Positions 33,063-41,978 of a stretch of 64,000 bases of DNA are shown piece after piece; the stretch's first letter is position 1, and each line of letters begins with the position of its first letter. The translations under genes were made by a program, and so were the position numbers. The notes below the pieces were generated by a model that made no database searches, was not told where the DNA came from, and worked only from the letters and a program-made list of their open reading frames with translations. The DNA is from JBGPOS01 sp041488155 (lineage in GTDB: Bacteria > Chloroflexota > Dehalococcoidia > Tepidiformales > Tepidiformaceae): the NCBI GenBank assembly GCA_041488155.1, contig JBGPOS010000007.1, forward strand, positions 12,072-76,071, written 5' to 3'.

Positions 33063-34493
33063 ATGGCGAACTACGACGTCGCGATCATCGGTGGGGGTCC
33101 GGGCGGTTACGTCGCAGCCATCCGGGCCGCGCAACTGGGCCTGCGAGTAGGGCTGTTCGAAAAGGACAGGGTGGGCGGGCTCTGCCTCAACTGGGGTTGT
33201 ATCCCGAGCAAGGCCCTCCTCCGCAACGCCGACGTCGTCAACCTCGTGAGACGGGCCGACGCGTGGGGCATCGGCGGCGTCAAGTCCGCCACCTTTGACC
33301 TTGGCAAGGCGGTCGACCGCAGCCGCGAGGTGGTCGACCGAATCGTTGGGGGAGTAGAGGGGCTTCTGAAGGACAACGGCGTCACCGTAATCCGGGGCGA
33401 AGCCTCGCTGGCGGATGCAACGCACGTCGTTTGCGGCGGCGAGACCTCGACGGCGACCCACATCATCATCGCCACGGGAGCGTCGACGCGGCTCCTTCCC
33501 GGTGTTCCCGTCGACGGGAAGGTCGTGATCACGAGCCGGGAAGGGCTCGAACTGCGGCGGCCAGCGCGGCGGGTTGTGGTCATCGGCGCCGGCCCGGTTG
33601 GCGTCGAATTCGCTCACCTGTGGGCCAGCTACGGTTCCGCGGTCACAGTGGTGGAGTTGCTCGAAACGCTCGTCCCGCTCGAAGACCCTGATGCCGGCCG
33701 GGCGCTCAAACGGTCGTTCGAGGGTCGCGGCATCACATGCCTGGTGAAGACACGGGTGGATTCGGTCGAGCGCAAGGGCAAGGTCGCCTCTCTGACGCTG
33801 TCGAACGAGTCAGGGACCGAGAAGATCGAGGCTGACCTCGTCCTCATGGCGGTGGGTTTCGTCCCGCACACCGCGGGGCTGAACCTCGAGGTCGCCGGGG
33901 TGGCGACCCAGCGCGGGTTCATCACCATCGACGATTCGATGCAAACGAACGTGCCGAACATCTACGCCGTCGGGGACGTAACCGGCAAACTCATGCTTGC
34001 GCACGTGGCTTCGCACCAGGGGACGCTCGCCGCCGAGCACATCGCCGGCCGGCCAATCCCGCTAGTCGACTACGTGCAGATGCCGAGGGCGACCTTCTGT
34101 CAGCCCCAGGTCGGCTCGATCGGCTACACGGAGCAACAGGCAAAGGACGCGGGCTACGCAGTCAAGACGGGACGCTTCCCGCTGACGGCGCTCGGCAAGG
34201 CGATCGCGATGGGCGAGACCGAAGGCTTCGTCAAGGTCGTAGCCGACGAACCCACGGGGCAGGTAGTGGGCATCCACATGGTCGGACACGACATCAACGA
34301 CCTGCTGGGCGAGGCGACCATGGTGGCGCTACTGGAGGCCACGACTATCGAGCTCGGCTTCGCCGTCCACGCCCACCCCACACTCGCGGAAGCCGTGAAG
34401 GAGGCCGCATTGGCGGTGAGCGGGGAGGCGATCCACATCGCCCACCGTAAGGCAGCGGCGGTCGCCCGCGCTCCGGGAGCGGCTGCCGAATGA
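33063..34493 (+). CDS. lpdA: Dihydrolipoyl dehydrogenase (E3)
   Basis: This 476-residue FAD enzyme reoxidises lipoamide of the pyruvate dehydrogenase complex and reduces NAD. It has IIGGGPGGYVAAIRAAQLG for FAD, the redox disulfide GGLCLNWGCIPSKALL, the NAD motif VVIGAGPVGVEFAHLW and the active-site His-Glu in HAHPTLAEAVKEA. A TAGTCT -10 box ends 11 nt before ATG 33063, so the leader is only a few nucleotides. Its stop overlaps the pdhA start, making a complete lpdA-pdhA-pdhB-pdhC operon. Confidence 0.96.
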   Translation: MANYDVAIIGGGPGGYVAAIRAAQLGLRVGLFEKDRVGGLCLNWGCIPSKALLRNADVVNLVRRADAWGIGGVKSATFDLGKAVDRSREVVDRIVGGVEGLLKDNGVTVIRGEASLADATHVVCGGETSTATHIIIATGASTRLLPGVPVDGKVVITSREGLELRRPARRVVVIGAGPVGVEFAHLWASYGSAVTVVELLETLVPLEDPDAGRALKRSFEGRGITCLVKTRVDSVERKGKVASLTLSNESGTEKIEADLVLMAVGFVPHTAGLNLEVAGVATQRGFITIDDSMQTNVPNIYAVGDVTGKLMLAHVASHQGTLAAEHIAGRPIPLVDYVQMPRATFCQPQVGSIGYTEQQAKDAGYAVKTGRFPLTALGKAIAMGETEGFVKVVADEPTGQVVGIHMVGHDINDLLGEATMVALLEATTIELGFAVHAHPTLAEAVKEAALAVSGEAIHIAHRKAAAVARAPGAAAE

Positions 34494-35497
34494 AGCCGAA
34501 AACGTCCGCGAGCGCCTCAGGGCCGGCCGAGCCCGGGCAGGAACAGCTCGGGCTCTTCCTCTACCAGATGATGCTGATCCGGCGCTTCGAAGAGCGCACG
34601 GGCCAGCTCTACACCCAGGGCAAGGTCCGGGGCTTCCTTCACCTTTACACCGGCCAGGAAGCCTGCGCGGTGGGGGCGATCAACACGCTCGGGGAGCAGG
34701 ACAAGGTCATCACCCACTACCGCGACCACGGCCACGCGCTGGCCCGCGGGGTCGACCCTGGCCGGATCATGGCCGAACTCTTCGGAAGGGTCGATGGCGT
34801 GAGCGGCGGACGAGGCGGCTCGATGCACCTCTTCGACGTGTCCAGAGGGTTCCTCGGGGGCTACGCAATCGTAGCAGCTCACTTGCCGCTCGCGGTGGGC
34901 CTCGGCCTGGCCGCGAAGATGAAGGGCGAGAATATCGTCATCATGTGCATCTTTGGCGACGGGAGCGTCGGTGAAGGCGAGTTCCACGAGGCCTTAAACC
35001 TGGCCACACTCTGGGCCGTCCCGGTCGTCTTCTTCTGCGAGAACAACCTCTACGGGATGGGCGTCCCGTTCAAGCAATCGCTCTCGACCGACATCGCGAG
35101 GCTGGCCGAGGCGTACGGCATGCCCGCTGTAACAATCGACGGCATGGACGTCGTCGAGGTATACGGCGAGACCACGAAGGCCGTCGATCATTGCCGGGGC
35201 GGCCAGGGCCCCTTCTTTGTGGAAGCAATGACCTATCGCTACCGCGGCCATTCGATGGCCGACCCGGAACTGTACCGGCTCAAGGCCGAAGTTGAGCAGT
35301 ACCGCAAGCGCGATGCCATCGAGGCGTTGAAACACCGGATGACGGAACGAGGCGTACTCGACGAAGCGGGAATCAAGGAACTCTCAGAGCGCGTCGAGCG
35401 GACCGTTGAGGAGGCTGTGGCCTTCGCTGAGGCAAGCCCCCAACCCGCGATCGAAACGCTCTTCGACAACGTCACGAAGGAGCCAGCCAGTGGTTGA
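34490..35497 (+). CDS. pdhA: Pyruvate dehydrogenase E1 component, alpha subunit
   Basis: This 335-residue TPP-dependent subunit has FEERTGQLYTQGKVRGFLHL, HYRDHGHALARG, and the TPP motif GDGSVGEGEFHEALNLA ending in NNLYGMG. RYRGHSMADPE marks the phosphorylation-loop region of E1 alpha. With PdhB it decarboxylates pyruvate and passes acetyl to E2. It overlaps lpdA by 4 nt and pdhB by 8 nt. Confidence 0.94.
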   Translation: MKPKTSASASGPAEPGQEQLGLFLYQMMLIRRFEERTGQLYTQGKVRGFLHLYTGQEACAVGAINTLGEQDKVITHYRDHGHALARGVDPGRIMAELFGRVDGVSGGRGGSMHLFDVSRGFLGGYAIVAAHLPLAVGLGLAAKMKGENIVIMCIFGDGSVGEGEFHEALNLATLWAVPVVFFCENNLYGMGVPFKQSLSTDIARLAEAYGMPAVTIDGMDVVEVYGETTKAVDHCRGGQGPFFVEAMTYRYRGHSMADPELYRLKAEVEQYRKRDAIEALKHRMTERGVLDEAGIKELSERVERTVEEAVAFAEASPQPAIETLFDNVTKEPASG

Positions 35498-36473
35498 ACT
35501 CCGTCTGCGCGATGCCCTCCGAGAAGCGCTGCGTGAGGAAATGCTCCGGGACGACCGCGTTTTCCTGATGGGCGAGGACATCGGCCTTTACGGTGGCTCG
35601 TACGCGGTAACCAAAGGGCTGCTCGACGAGTTCGGCGAGGAGCGAGTGCGGGACACGCCAATCGCCGAATCGGGGATCGTCGGCGCCGGGATCGGCGCAG
35701 CCATGGGCGGCCTCCGGCCTATGGTCGAACTGATGACCATCAATTTCAGCTTCCTCGCGCTCGACCAGATCGTGAACGAGGCGGCGAAGCTGTTCTACAT
35801 GTCGAACGGGCAAATCAACGTACCGATCGTCATCCGCATGGCGAGCGGAGGCGGGAGCCAGCTGGGCGCGACGCACAGCCACAGCCTCGAGGGCCTCTAC
35901 GCCCACTTCCCGGGGTTGAAAGTGGTCTGCCCCTCTAACCCGGCCGACGCCAAGGGCCTGCTCAAGCGGGCCTTCCGCGATGACAATCCGGTCATTTTCA
36001 TCGAGCACACTGCGATTTACGGGATCCGCGGCGAAGTGCCCGACGACCCCGACTTCATCATTGAGTTCGGGCAGGCGAACGTCGTCCGCGAAGGGGAGGA
36101 TGTGACGATCGTCGGGTATTCGGGTAGCGTCCACCAGGCGCTGCGGGCGGCCGACATGCTCATGCAGCAAGAAGAGATCAGTGCAGAGGTGATCGACCTC
36201 CGGACGCTGCGGCCTCTCGACATTGACTGCGTTGTGAAGTCGGTGAAGAAAACCAACCGCGCGGTCATCGTCGAGGACGACTGGAGATTCGGGGGCTTCG
36301 CCGGCGAGCTGAGCGCCCAGATCATGGAACGAGCCTTCGACTGGCTCGACGCGCCGGTGGCAAGGGTCTGCGGCAAGGACGTGCCCATGCCCTACAATCG
36401 CAACCTCGAATTCGCCGCACTGCCATCGGAAGAGGACGTGGTCGACGCCGTCCTAGCGATGATGCGGGAGTAG
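35490..36473 (+). CDS. pdhB: Pyruvate dehydrogenase E1 component, beta subunit
   Basis: This 327-residue transketolase-like subunit starts VVELRLRDALREALREEM and has FLMGEDIGLYGGSY, DTPIAESGIVGAGIGAAMGG, and the C-terminal domain DLRTLRPLDIDCVVKSVKKT and RVCGKDVPMPYN. GTG 35490 has AAGGAG 7 nt upstream and lies within the end of pdhA. It forms the alpha2beta2 E1 with PdhA. Confidence 0.95.
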   Translation: MVELRLRDALREALREEMLRDDRVFLMGEDIGLYGGSYAVTKGLLDEFGEERVRDTPIAESGIVGAGIGAAMGGLRPMVELMTINFSFLALDQIVNEAAKLFYMSNGQINVPIVIRMASGGGSQLGATHSHSLEGLYAHFPGLKVVCPSNPADAKGLLKRAFRDDNPVIFIEHTAIYGIRGEVPDDPDFIIEFGQANVVREGEDVTIVGYSGSVHQALRAADMLMQQEEISAEVIDLRTLRPLDIDCVVKSVKKTNRAVIVEDDWRFGGFAGELSAQIMERAFDWLDAPVARVCGKDVPMPYNRNLEFAALPSEEDVVDAVLAMMRE

Positions 36474-36476
36474 GCC

Positions 36477-37760
36477 GTGGCCATCGAAGTGACGATGCCG
36501 CAGATGGGCGCGGACATGACGGAGGGGACGCTGGTCCGCTGGTTGAAGCAAGTCGGCGACCAGGTCCAGCGGGGCGACATTATCGCGGAAATCGAGACCG
36601 ACAAGGCGACGGTCGAGCTGGAGGCCTTCGACTCCGGGACGCTGAACAAGCTCGTGGTTGCTGAGGGCGAAACGGTCCCGGTCGGCGAGGTGATCGCGCT
36701 CCTGGGAGAGCCCGGCGAGATCGTGGAGAGCGACGTCGCCCGCAAGCCGGCCGCAGAGACACCGGCTCGCCGAACGGTAGACAAGGCGGCTGCCACGGTT
36801 GTGGTCTCCGCGAGCGATGGGCGAGTCGAGGCGACGCCAGCGGTGGCCGTCGGAGGGCGGCTGCGGGTGTCGCCCGTCGCGCGCCGGATTGCGCACGAGG
36901 CCGGCGTCGACATAGCCACGCTCCGCGGTAGCGGACCCGACGGCCGCATCCTGCGTCGCGACGTAGAGGCGGCGATGCGTGCCACGGTCGCCTCGGTTCC
37001 GGCGCCGGCCACCCGCGTCGCGCCGGTCGGGCCCGCGCCGGCGCCCGTTCGAGCCCCGGTGTCCGCGGTCACCGCCCCTGCAGCCGAAGAGCCTTTCAGC
37101 CGCATGCGGCAGGCGATCGCCCGGCGAATGACACTGTCAAAGCAGACTCAGCCCCACTACTACCTGACGGTCGACGTCGACATGACAGCCGCCATGGTCT
37201 TTCGCGAGCAGCTCAATGCGGCGGCGACCGAGCAGGAGCATGTAAGCGTCAACGACCTTGTCGTGAAGGCCTGCGCCCTCAGCCTGCAGCGGCACCCAAG
37301 GTTCAACTCGGAGTTCAGCGACAACGGCCTGAAGCGCCACGAGCAGATAAACATCGACATCGGCGTCGCGATGGACGACGGCCTCATCGCGCCTGCGCTC
37401 ATCGATTGTGGTAGCAAGACGCTGGGGCACATCGCGATCGAATCGAAAGACTTGATCAACCGGGCGAAGTCAGGACGCCTCCGCGCCGATGAATACAGCG
37501 CCGGCACGTTCACCATCACGAACCTGGGGGCCTACGGCGTCGAGACGCTGATCGGCATCATCAACCCGCCCCAGGCGGCGATCCTGGGGGTCGGAAGCGT
37601 GATGCCGAAGCCCGTGGTGGTCGACAACCAGGTGGTTATCCGGCAGGTGATGAAGGTGGCCCTCAGCGCCGACCATCGCGTGACCGATGGAGCGGAGGGC
37701 GCTCGCTTCATCAAAGAGATCCAGGGCCTGCTCGAGAATCCAGCAAGCCTGGCACTGTAG
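36477..37760 (+). CDS. pdhC: Dihydrolipoamide acetyltransferase (E2)
   Basis: This 427-residue E2 has one lipoyl domain (residues ~3-77, lipoyl Lys in ETDKATVELEAF), an Ala/Pro/Val linker, a peripheral subunit-binding domain (VSPVARRIAHEAGVDIATLR), a second linker, then the trimeric catalytic domain ending with the acetyl-transfer His in SADHRVTDGAEGARF. The start is GTG 36477, 3 nt after the pdhB stop. It is the core of the complex and the last gene of the operon. Confidence 0.95.
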   Translation: MAIEVTMPQMGADMTEGTLVRWLKQVGDQVQRGDIIAEIETDKATVELEAFDSGTLNKLVVAEGETVPVGEVIALLGEPGEIVESDVARKPAAETPARRTVDKAAATVVVSASDGRVEATPAVAVGGRLRVSPVARRIAHEAGVDIATLRGSGPDGRILRRDVEAAMRATVASVPAPATRVAPVGPAPAPVRAPVSAVTAPAAEEPFSRMRQAIARRMTLSKQTQPHYYLTVDVDMTAAMVFREQLNAAATEQEHVSVNDLVVKACALSLQRHPRFNSEFSDNGLKRHEQINIDIGVAMDDGLIAPALIDCGSKTLGHIAIESKDLINRAKSGRLRADEYSAGTFTITNLGAYGVETLIGIINPPQAAILGVGSVMPKPVVVDNQVVIRQVMKVALSADHRVTDGAEGARFIKEIQGLLENPASLAL

Positions 37761-37769
37761 CCGGGAGGT

Positions 37770-38324
37770 TCAACTCCGGGCGGGAGTATGTCGACGTTCG
37801 GTTTCGAGTTCCGCGATGGCGGCTCGAACGTCTTCATCTTCGATGAACGAGGCGCCGCGGCGTTCGCGGATTCGTTGCGCGCGGGAGATGATGGCGGCCT
37901 GGGAAAGATGGGGCGGGGGAGGCGTAATCCAGGCAAGCAGCTCGATCGTCACGCCGTTTGGGTCCTTGAAGTAAATCGATCGCTCGTAGCCGCGGTCGAT
38001 CGGCCCTTCGACCTCCACGCCCGCTGTCTTGAGCCGCTGGTGGAACGTGGGCAGGTCGGCCGCGGCGATGTCTATCGCGAGATGGTCCATCCAGCCCGAG
38101 CCGGACCGGGCCGGTTCGTGCGAAGCGTTGGCTTCGTCTTTGGGGACGAAGTAGGCGATGAAATTATCGTTGCCTACGTGGAAGAAGAGGTGCTCTTCGG
38201 ACGGATAGTCGAGGTTGTCCTGGCGGAGGACGAGTTCCAGGCCCAGCGTCTCGGAGTAGAAGCGGATGGTTTCGGCGCTCTTCGCGCCGGAGAAGGCTGG
38301 ATGGGAGATGCGGATGGTCGACAA
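37770..38324 (-). CDS. VOC-family (glyoxalase/dioxygenase-like) protein
   Basis: This 184-residue protein has two beta-alpha-beta-beta-beta units: ISHPAFSGAKSAETIRFYSE at the start (metal His), DHLAIDIAAADLPTFHQRL in the middle (second His) and RSIYFKDPNGVTIELLAW (metal Glu). A ~45-residue charged helical tail follows. TTG 38324 is the only in-frame start close to the conserved N-terminus. Lactoylglutathione lyase, dioxygenase or resistance functions are all possible. It ends 9 nt from the convergent pdhC. Confidence 0.8.
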   Translation of the reverse strand: MSTIRISHPAFSGAKSAETIRFYSETLGLELVLRQDNLDYPSEEHLFFHVGNDNFIAYFVPKDEANASHEPARSGSGWMDHLAIDIAAADLPTFHQRLKTAGVEVEGPIDRGYERSIYFKDPNGVTIELLAWITPPPPHLSQAAIISRAQRIRERRGASFIEDEDVRAAIAELETERRHTPARS

Positions 38325-38361
38325 CCTTGGGGACCCCGTTCTTTCGCAGATGGGAGATTCG

Positions 38362-38916
38362 TCAGCCGGCCGGCAAGTCGTTACAGGGCAGGGGACGGCC
38401 CATAACGTAGAACGGCGCGCCGTTGGATGCGAACTGCATTTCGATGATGGTAGCGAAGCCGAGGCGGCTGTAGAGGTGGTGCGCGCGGCTGTCGGTGCGG
38501 GTGCTGAGGACGCAGGTCGCTTCGGCCCGGCCGTTGAGAAGCTCGGTGATGAGAGCTCGCCCGATCCCGGCCCCCTGGCAGCCGGGCCTGACCGCCACTT
38601 CGACGAGCTCATAGGAATCCACGAGCCACTCCCTGGCGACCTCAGCAGGGAGGGCTCGCACGACGGTGTCGTGCCACCATTGGCCCGCAGTGCCGTGGTA
38701 GCCGTAGATCATGCCGGCGACGCTGCCGCCAGGGAGGGTGGCGACGAAGGCGCGGTACCCCTGGCGGGCGCTGTGCACGTCGCGAATCCGGGAGCGCACG
38801 TCGCTGCCGCGGTCCGGGTCGCTGTACGGGGGCTGGGCGAAGGCCTCGCCATACACGGCAATGGCCCCCTCGAACAGGGGGCCATACGCCGGCAGCGGCT
38901 GGATGCTGAAGGTCAT
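38362..38916 (-). CDS. GNAT N-acetyltransferase
   Basis: This 184-residue protein has a clear GNAT core: LVEVAVRPGCQGAGIGRALI is the acetyl-CoA loop, and RAHHLYSRLGFATIIEMQF is the C-terminal end. The N-terminal AIAVYGEAFAQPPYSD fits the acceptor side. It overlaps the MoxR-like ATPase stop by 4 nt and precedes the VOC gene, giving a small operon with it. The substrate is unknown. Confidence 0.85.
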   Translation of the reverse strand: MTFSIQPLPAYGPLFEGAIAVYGEAFAQPPYSDPDRGSDVRSRIRDVHSARQGYRAFVATLPGGSVAGMIYGYHGTAGQWWHDTVVRALPAEVAREWLVDSYELVEVAVRPGCQGAGIGRALITELLNGRAEATCVLSTRTDSRAHHLYSRLGFATIIEMQFASNGAPFYVMGRPLPCNDLPAG

Positions 38917-40310
38917 CCGCGATACTGGATCTTTCCGCCGATCTTGTCCTTGTTGAGTCTCTTGTTCAGGTGCAGGCCTTCAAGGAGGAACTCTACGGCA
39001 GCGGCAGTTTCGGCCGGAGATTTGGCCCCAACCTTGTCGACGGCCGCTTGCAACCCTTCTATCTGCTGGGACAGTTTGACGTACTGTGCGCTCGGCACCA
39101 TGTCGCCCACTTCGGCGGCGACGCCGGCCTTGAAGCGATTTATCACCGCTTCCAACTCACCGAGGTTGTAACGCCGGTTGAACACGGCCACGACGGCGCC
39201 CTGGATGAGCTTGTCGATGATCTGTTCTTCCCGGCCCTCTTCGACGGTCTCGAACTCCACCTTGCCGCTCAGGGTGGGGACGACGTAGGGGAGGTCGCTC
39301 ACCCGCGGGACGACGATGTCTTCGCTGGTAATGATGGAGCGCCTTAGGGCGTTCGCGAGCATGCTTTCGTAGTTCGCGATGCTCGCCCGCACGCTCACAC
39401 CGGAGCGCTGGTTGACATCGGGACTGCGCCGGGCGAGGCGGCTGATCTCCGCGATGACCTCGGTCATGTAGTCGGGCACGGTCACCTTGAAATCGGCGGG
39501 CATCGGGTGATACTCGGCGTGCATGATGTCGATTTCGTGCTCGAGCTTGACCGGGTAGTGCGTACGGATCTGGGCGCCGTAGCGGTCTTTCAGAGGCGTG
39601 ATGATGCGCCCGCGGTTCGTGTAGTCCTCCGGGTTGGCGCTGGCAACGACAACGACATCGAGCGGGAGGCGGATGCGGTAGCCGCGGATCTGGACGTCGC
39701 GCTCTTCCATGATGTTGAGCAGGCCGACCTGGATCCGTTCGGCCAGGTCCGGGAGCTCGTTGATGCAAAAGATGCCCCGGTTGGTGCGGGGGATGAGGCC
39801 GTAGTGGATCGTGAGCTCGTCGGAGAGGTACTTCCCTTCGGCGACTTTGATCGGGTCGACCTCGCCAATGAGGTCGGCGATGGTGATATCGGGAGTGGCC
39901 AGCTTTTCACCGTAGCGCTGGTCGCGGTCGAGCCAATCGAGCTCGGCGGAGTCGCCTTTTTCTTCGATTATGTCGCGCCCGGCTCGCGTGATCGGGGCGT
40001 AGGGGTTTTCGGGGATTTCGCAACCGGCGAGCACCGGCGTGGCATCGTCGAGCAGCGAGACGAGCGAGCGGATGATGCGCGACTTCGCCTGGCCGCGCTC
40101 TCCGAGGAAGATGATGTCCTGGCCGGCGAGGATGGCGTTGACGATGTGCGGGATGACCGTCTCTTCGTAGCCGAAGACGCCGGGGAAGAGCTCGGCGCCC
40201 TTGCGGATCTTCTCGATGAGGTTGTTCCGCAGCTCTTCGCGGACGGGAAGCACTTTGTAACCGGATGCCCTGAGCTCCCCAAGCGTCCGCGGTCGTTCGA
40301 GAGTTGCCAC
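38913..40310 (-). CDS. MoxR/magnesium-chelatase-like AAA+ ATPase
   Basis: This 465-residue AAA+ protein has Walker A IIFLGERGQAKSRIIRSL, a Walker B-like GIFCINELPDLAERIQ and LLNIMEERDVQIRGYRIRLP, then sensor 1 ASANPEDYTNRGRI. The C-terminal ~150 residues hold a lid and helices. MoxR-type ATPases usually work with a VWA-domain partner as metal-insertion or complex-maturation chaperones; no VWA gene is adjacent. GTG 40310 has GGAGGAG 9 nt upstream and gives the family-like start ATLERPRTLGELRASGY; GTG 40403 is an alternative. Confidence 0.88.
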   Translation of the reverse strand: MATLERPRTLGELRASGYKVLPVREELRNNLIEKIRKGAELFPGVFGYEETVIPHIVNAILAGQDIIFLGERGQAKSRIIRSLVSLLDDATPVLAGCEIPENPYAPITRAGRDIIEEKGDSAELDWLDRDQRYGEKLATPDITIADLIGEVDPIKVAEGKYLSDELTIHYGLIPRTNRGIFCINELPDLAERIQVGLLNIMEERDVQIRGYRIRLPLDVVVVASANPEDYTNRGRIITPLKDRYGAQIRTHYPVKLEHEIDIMHAEYHPMPADFKVTVPDYMTEVIAEISRLARRSPDVNQRSGVSVRASIANYESMLANALRRSIITSEDIVVPRVSDLPYVVPTLSGKVEFETVEEGREEQIIDKLIQGAVVAVFNRRYNLGELEAVINRFKAGVAAEVGDMVPSAQYVKLSQQIEGLQAAVDKVGAKSPAETAAAVEFLLEGLHLNKRLNKDKIGGKIQYRG

Positions 40311-40539
40311 GCGTTGCCACTCCTCCTCCCGCAGCCCAGTCGCGAAGGACGGCGGGTCTAACGCCGAAGGAGAGGGCAGCCGTCGCTTGTTGACGCCCAC
40401 CACCGACCCCGGCCGTCGCGCGAGGCGACGAGTGTGGCCCTGGTGCAGAGATTCCGGGGCCTCACAGCTTCGATCATAGGGAGGAAGGTACCCCTGTCAA
40501 CCGAAGCCGGGGCGCGTGGCGGATGGCGGCCTCGCAGCG

Positions 40540-41154
40540 TCAGGGAATCGCGTCCCGCAACAGCGCCTCGATCCCGGCGGCGACCTCGGGCCGGTTGGCG
40601 TTGCGAAAGCTGCGCAGATCGGGGTCCATGGCGCGCAGTTCGGGCTCGCGGACGATGCGGACCCGGAGCGAGGCGAACGCAGCGGTGATCTTGAGGACGT
40701 CGCGTTCCACAGATTCGCGGAACACCGGCAGGCAGGTCTCAGCCCGGTAGACGGCGGAGAGGGGCTGGGGGAACCCGCCGGCGTGTGGGCAGACGATGTC
40801 GTAGCCCTCGGCGAGCGAAGCGATGTGCACCACGAGCTCGGGCCGAAGGAGGGGGGCGTCGCAGGAAGTTGCGAAGCAAAGGCCATCGCCCACGGTGCCC
40901 AAGCCTGCGACGAGGCCCGCGAGGGGCCCTTTACCTTCGTACAGATCCTCTACGGACTCGATCGGGATGGCGCAGTCGATGTGCGGGAGCACCTGCCCTG
41001 CGGCCCGCACAACCACGATCGACAGGCAGACGCCTTCAAGCCGGGACACGACCCACTGGAGCATCGGCTTCCCCGCAAGGACCGCGGACGCCTTGTCCTC
41101 GCCAAAGCGAGTGCTCTTCCCGCCGGCGAGGATCAGTCCGGCCAGGGGCGTCAT
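40540..41154 (-). CDS. mobA: Molybdenum cofactor guanylyltransferase
   Basis: This 204-residue nucleotidyltransferase has the MobA/IspD-type motif LAGGKSTRFGEDKASAVLAG and the metal-binding SCDAPLLRPELV. MobA transfers GMP (or, as MocA, CMP) to molybdopterin. It faces yqeC across 51 bp, placing both in molybdoenzyme maturation; a CMP-transferring MocA identity is possible because YqeC goes with xanthine-dehydrogenase-type enzymes, which use the CMP form. Confidence 0.85.
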   Translation of the reverse strand: MTPLAGLILAGGKSTRFGEDKASAVLAGKPMLQWVVSRLEGVCLSIVVVRAAGQVLPHIDCAIPIESVEDLYEGKGPLAGLVAGLGTVGDGLCFATSCDAPLLRPELVVHIASLAEGYDIVCPHAGGFPQPLSAVYRAETCLPVFRESVERDVLKITAAFASLRVRIVREPELRAMDPDLRSFRNANRPEVAAGIEALLRDAIP

Positions 41155-41205
41155 CGTGTTCTCCTCCCCGTCCTAGCCCGGCGGCTCAAGCTTAGAATGA
41201 CGGCC

Positions 41206-41958
41206 GTGGACCTCTACGAAGCTTTCGGGCTCTCCCCTGGTGCGATCGTGGCGGCGGTCGGCGGCGGAGGCAAGACCAGCCTCGTGTTCGGCCTGGCGGA
41301 GGACGCTGCCAGCCGGGGGATGTCGGCCATTGTTACGTCCACAACGAGGTTTACCAGACCGCCGCACGGCAGCATGCCGCCGGTCGTCACCACGGACGAT
41401 GGGAGTGCGGTGCGAGCCGCGCGCGAAGCGCTCAAGACAGAGTCTGTGTTCGTGCTTTGCGCCGGGATGGGAAGCCGTGGGAGATTCCTGGGATTGCAGC
41501 CGGAGACGATCGGAGCGCTCGCGCAGGTCGGCGCCGGTGTGATCGCTGTCGAAGCCGACGGCTCGGCGCATCGGCCCTTCAAGGCGCCGGCGGATCACGA
41601 ACCGGCGGTGCCAGCGGTCGCCACAGACGTGGTCCTTTGCGTCGGACTCGAAGTGCTCGGCAAGCCGCTCGACGACAGGTATGTGCATCGGCCTGAACTC
41701 GTGGCGAGGCTCGCACGGGCCACCGCCGGGACGCCGGTCACTGCCGACATGATCATCAGTGTCCTCCTGGACGAGGCCGGCGGCCGGAAGAACGTCCCGC
41801 CGGGCGCAAGGCTGCACGCATTGCTCAACGCACCACCGACCGACGAGCACGTGAAGCTCGGCACGTACATCGCCCAGCGCGTGGTGTTTGGGGGCTACTG
41901 CCGCGCGGTGATAGCGACCGCCCATCGACGGGGCGACGTCGTCGCGGTCGTGCAATAG
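41206..41958 (+). CDS. yqeC: YqeC, selenium-dependent molybdenum hydroxylase accessory protein
   Basis: This 250-residue protein begins with a P-loop-like IVAAVGGGGKTSLVFGLAED, followed by IVTSTTRFTRPP, VIAVEADGSAHRPFKAPADH and TPVTADMIISVLL, the YqeC pattern. YqeC co-occurs with SelD and YqeB in genomes with selenium-dependent molybdenum hydroxylases and is thought to help mature the labile selenium cofactor. A TAGAAT -10 box (41193-41198) ends 7 nt before GTG 41206, so that leaderless start is preferred over ATG 41197, which overlaps the box. It is divergent from mobA. Confidence 0.85.
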   Translation: MDLYEAFGLSPGAIVAAVGGGGKTSLVFGLAEDAASRGMSAIVTSTTRFTRPPHGSMPPVVTTDDGSAVRAAREALKTESVFVLCAGMGSRGRFLGLQPETIGALAQVGAGVIAVEADGSAHRPFKAPADHEPAVPAVATDVVLCVGLEVLGKPLDDRYVHRPELVARLARATAGTPVTADMIISVLLDEAGGRKNVPPGARLHALLNAPPTDEHVKLGTYIAQRVVFGGYCRAVIATAHRRGDVVAVVQ

Positions 41959-41978
41959 GAGGCGGCTTCACGCTTCGG

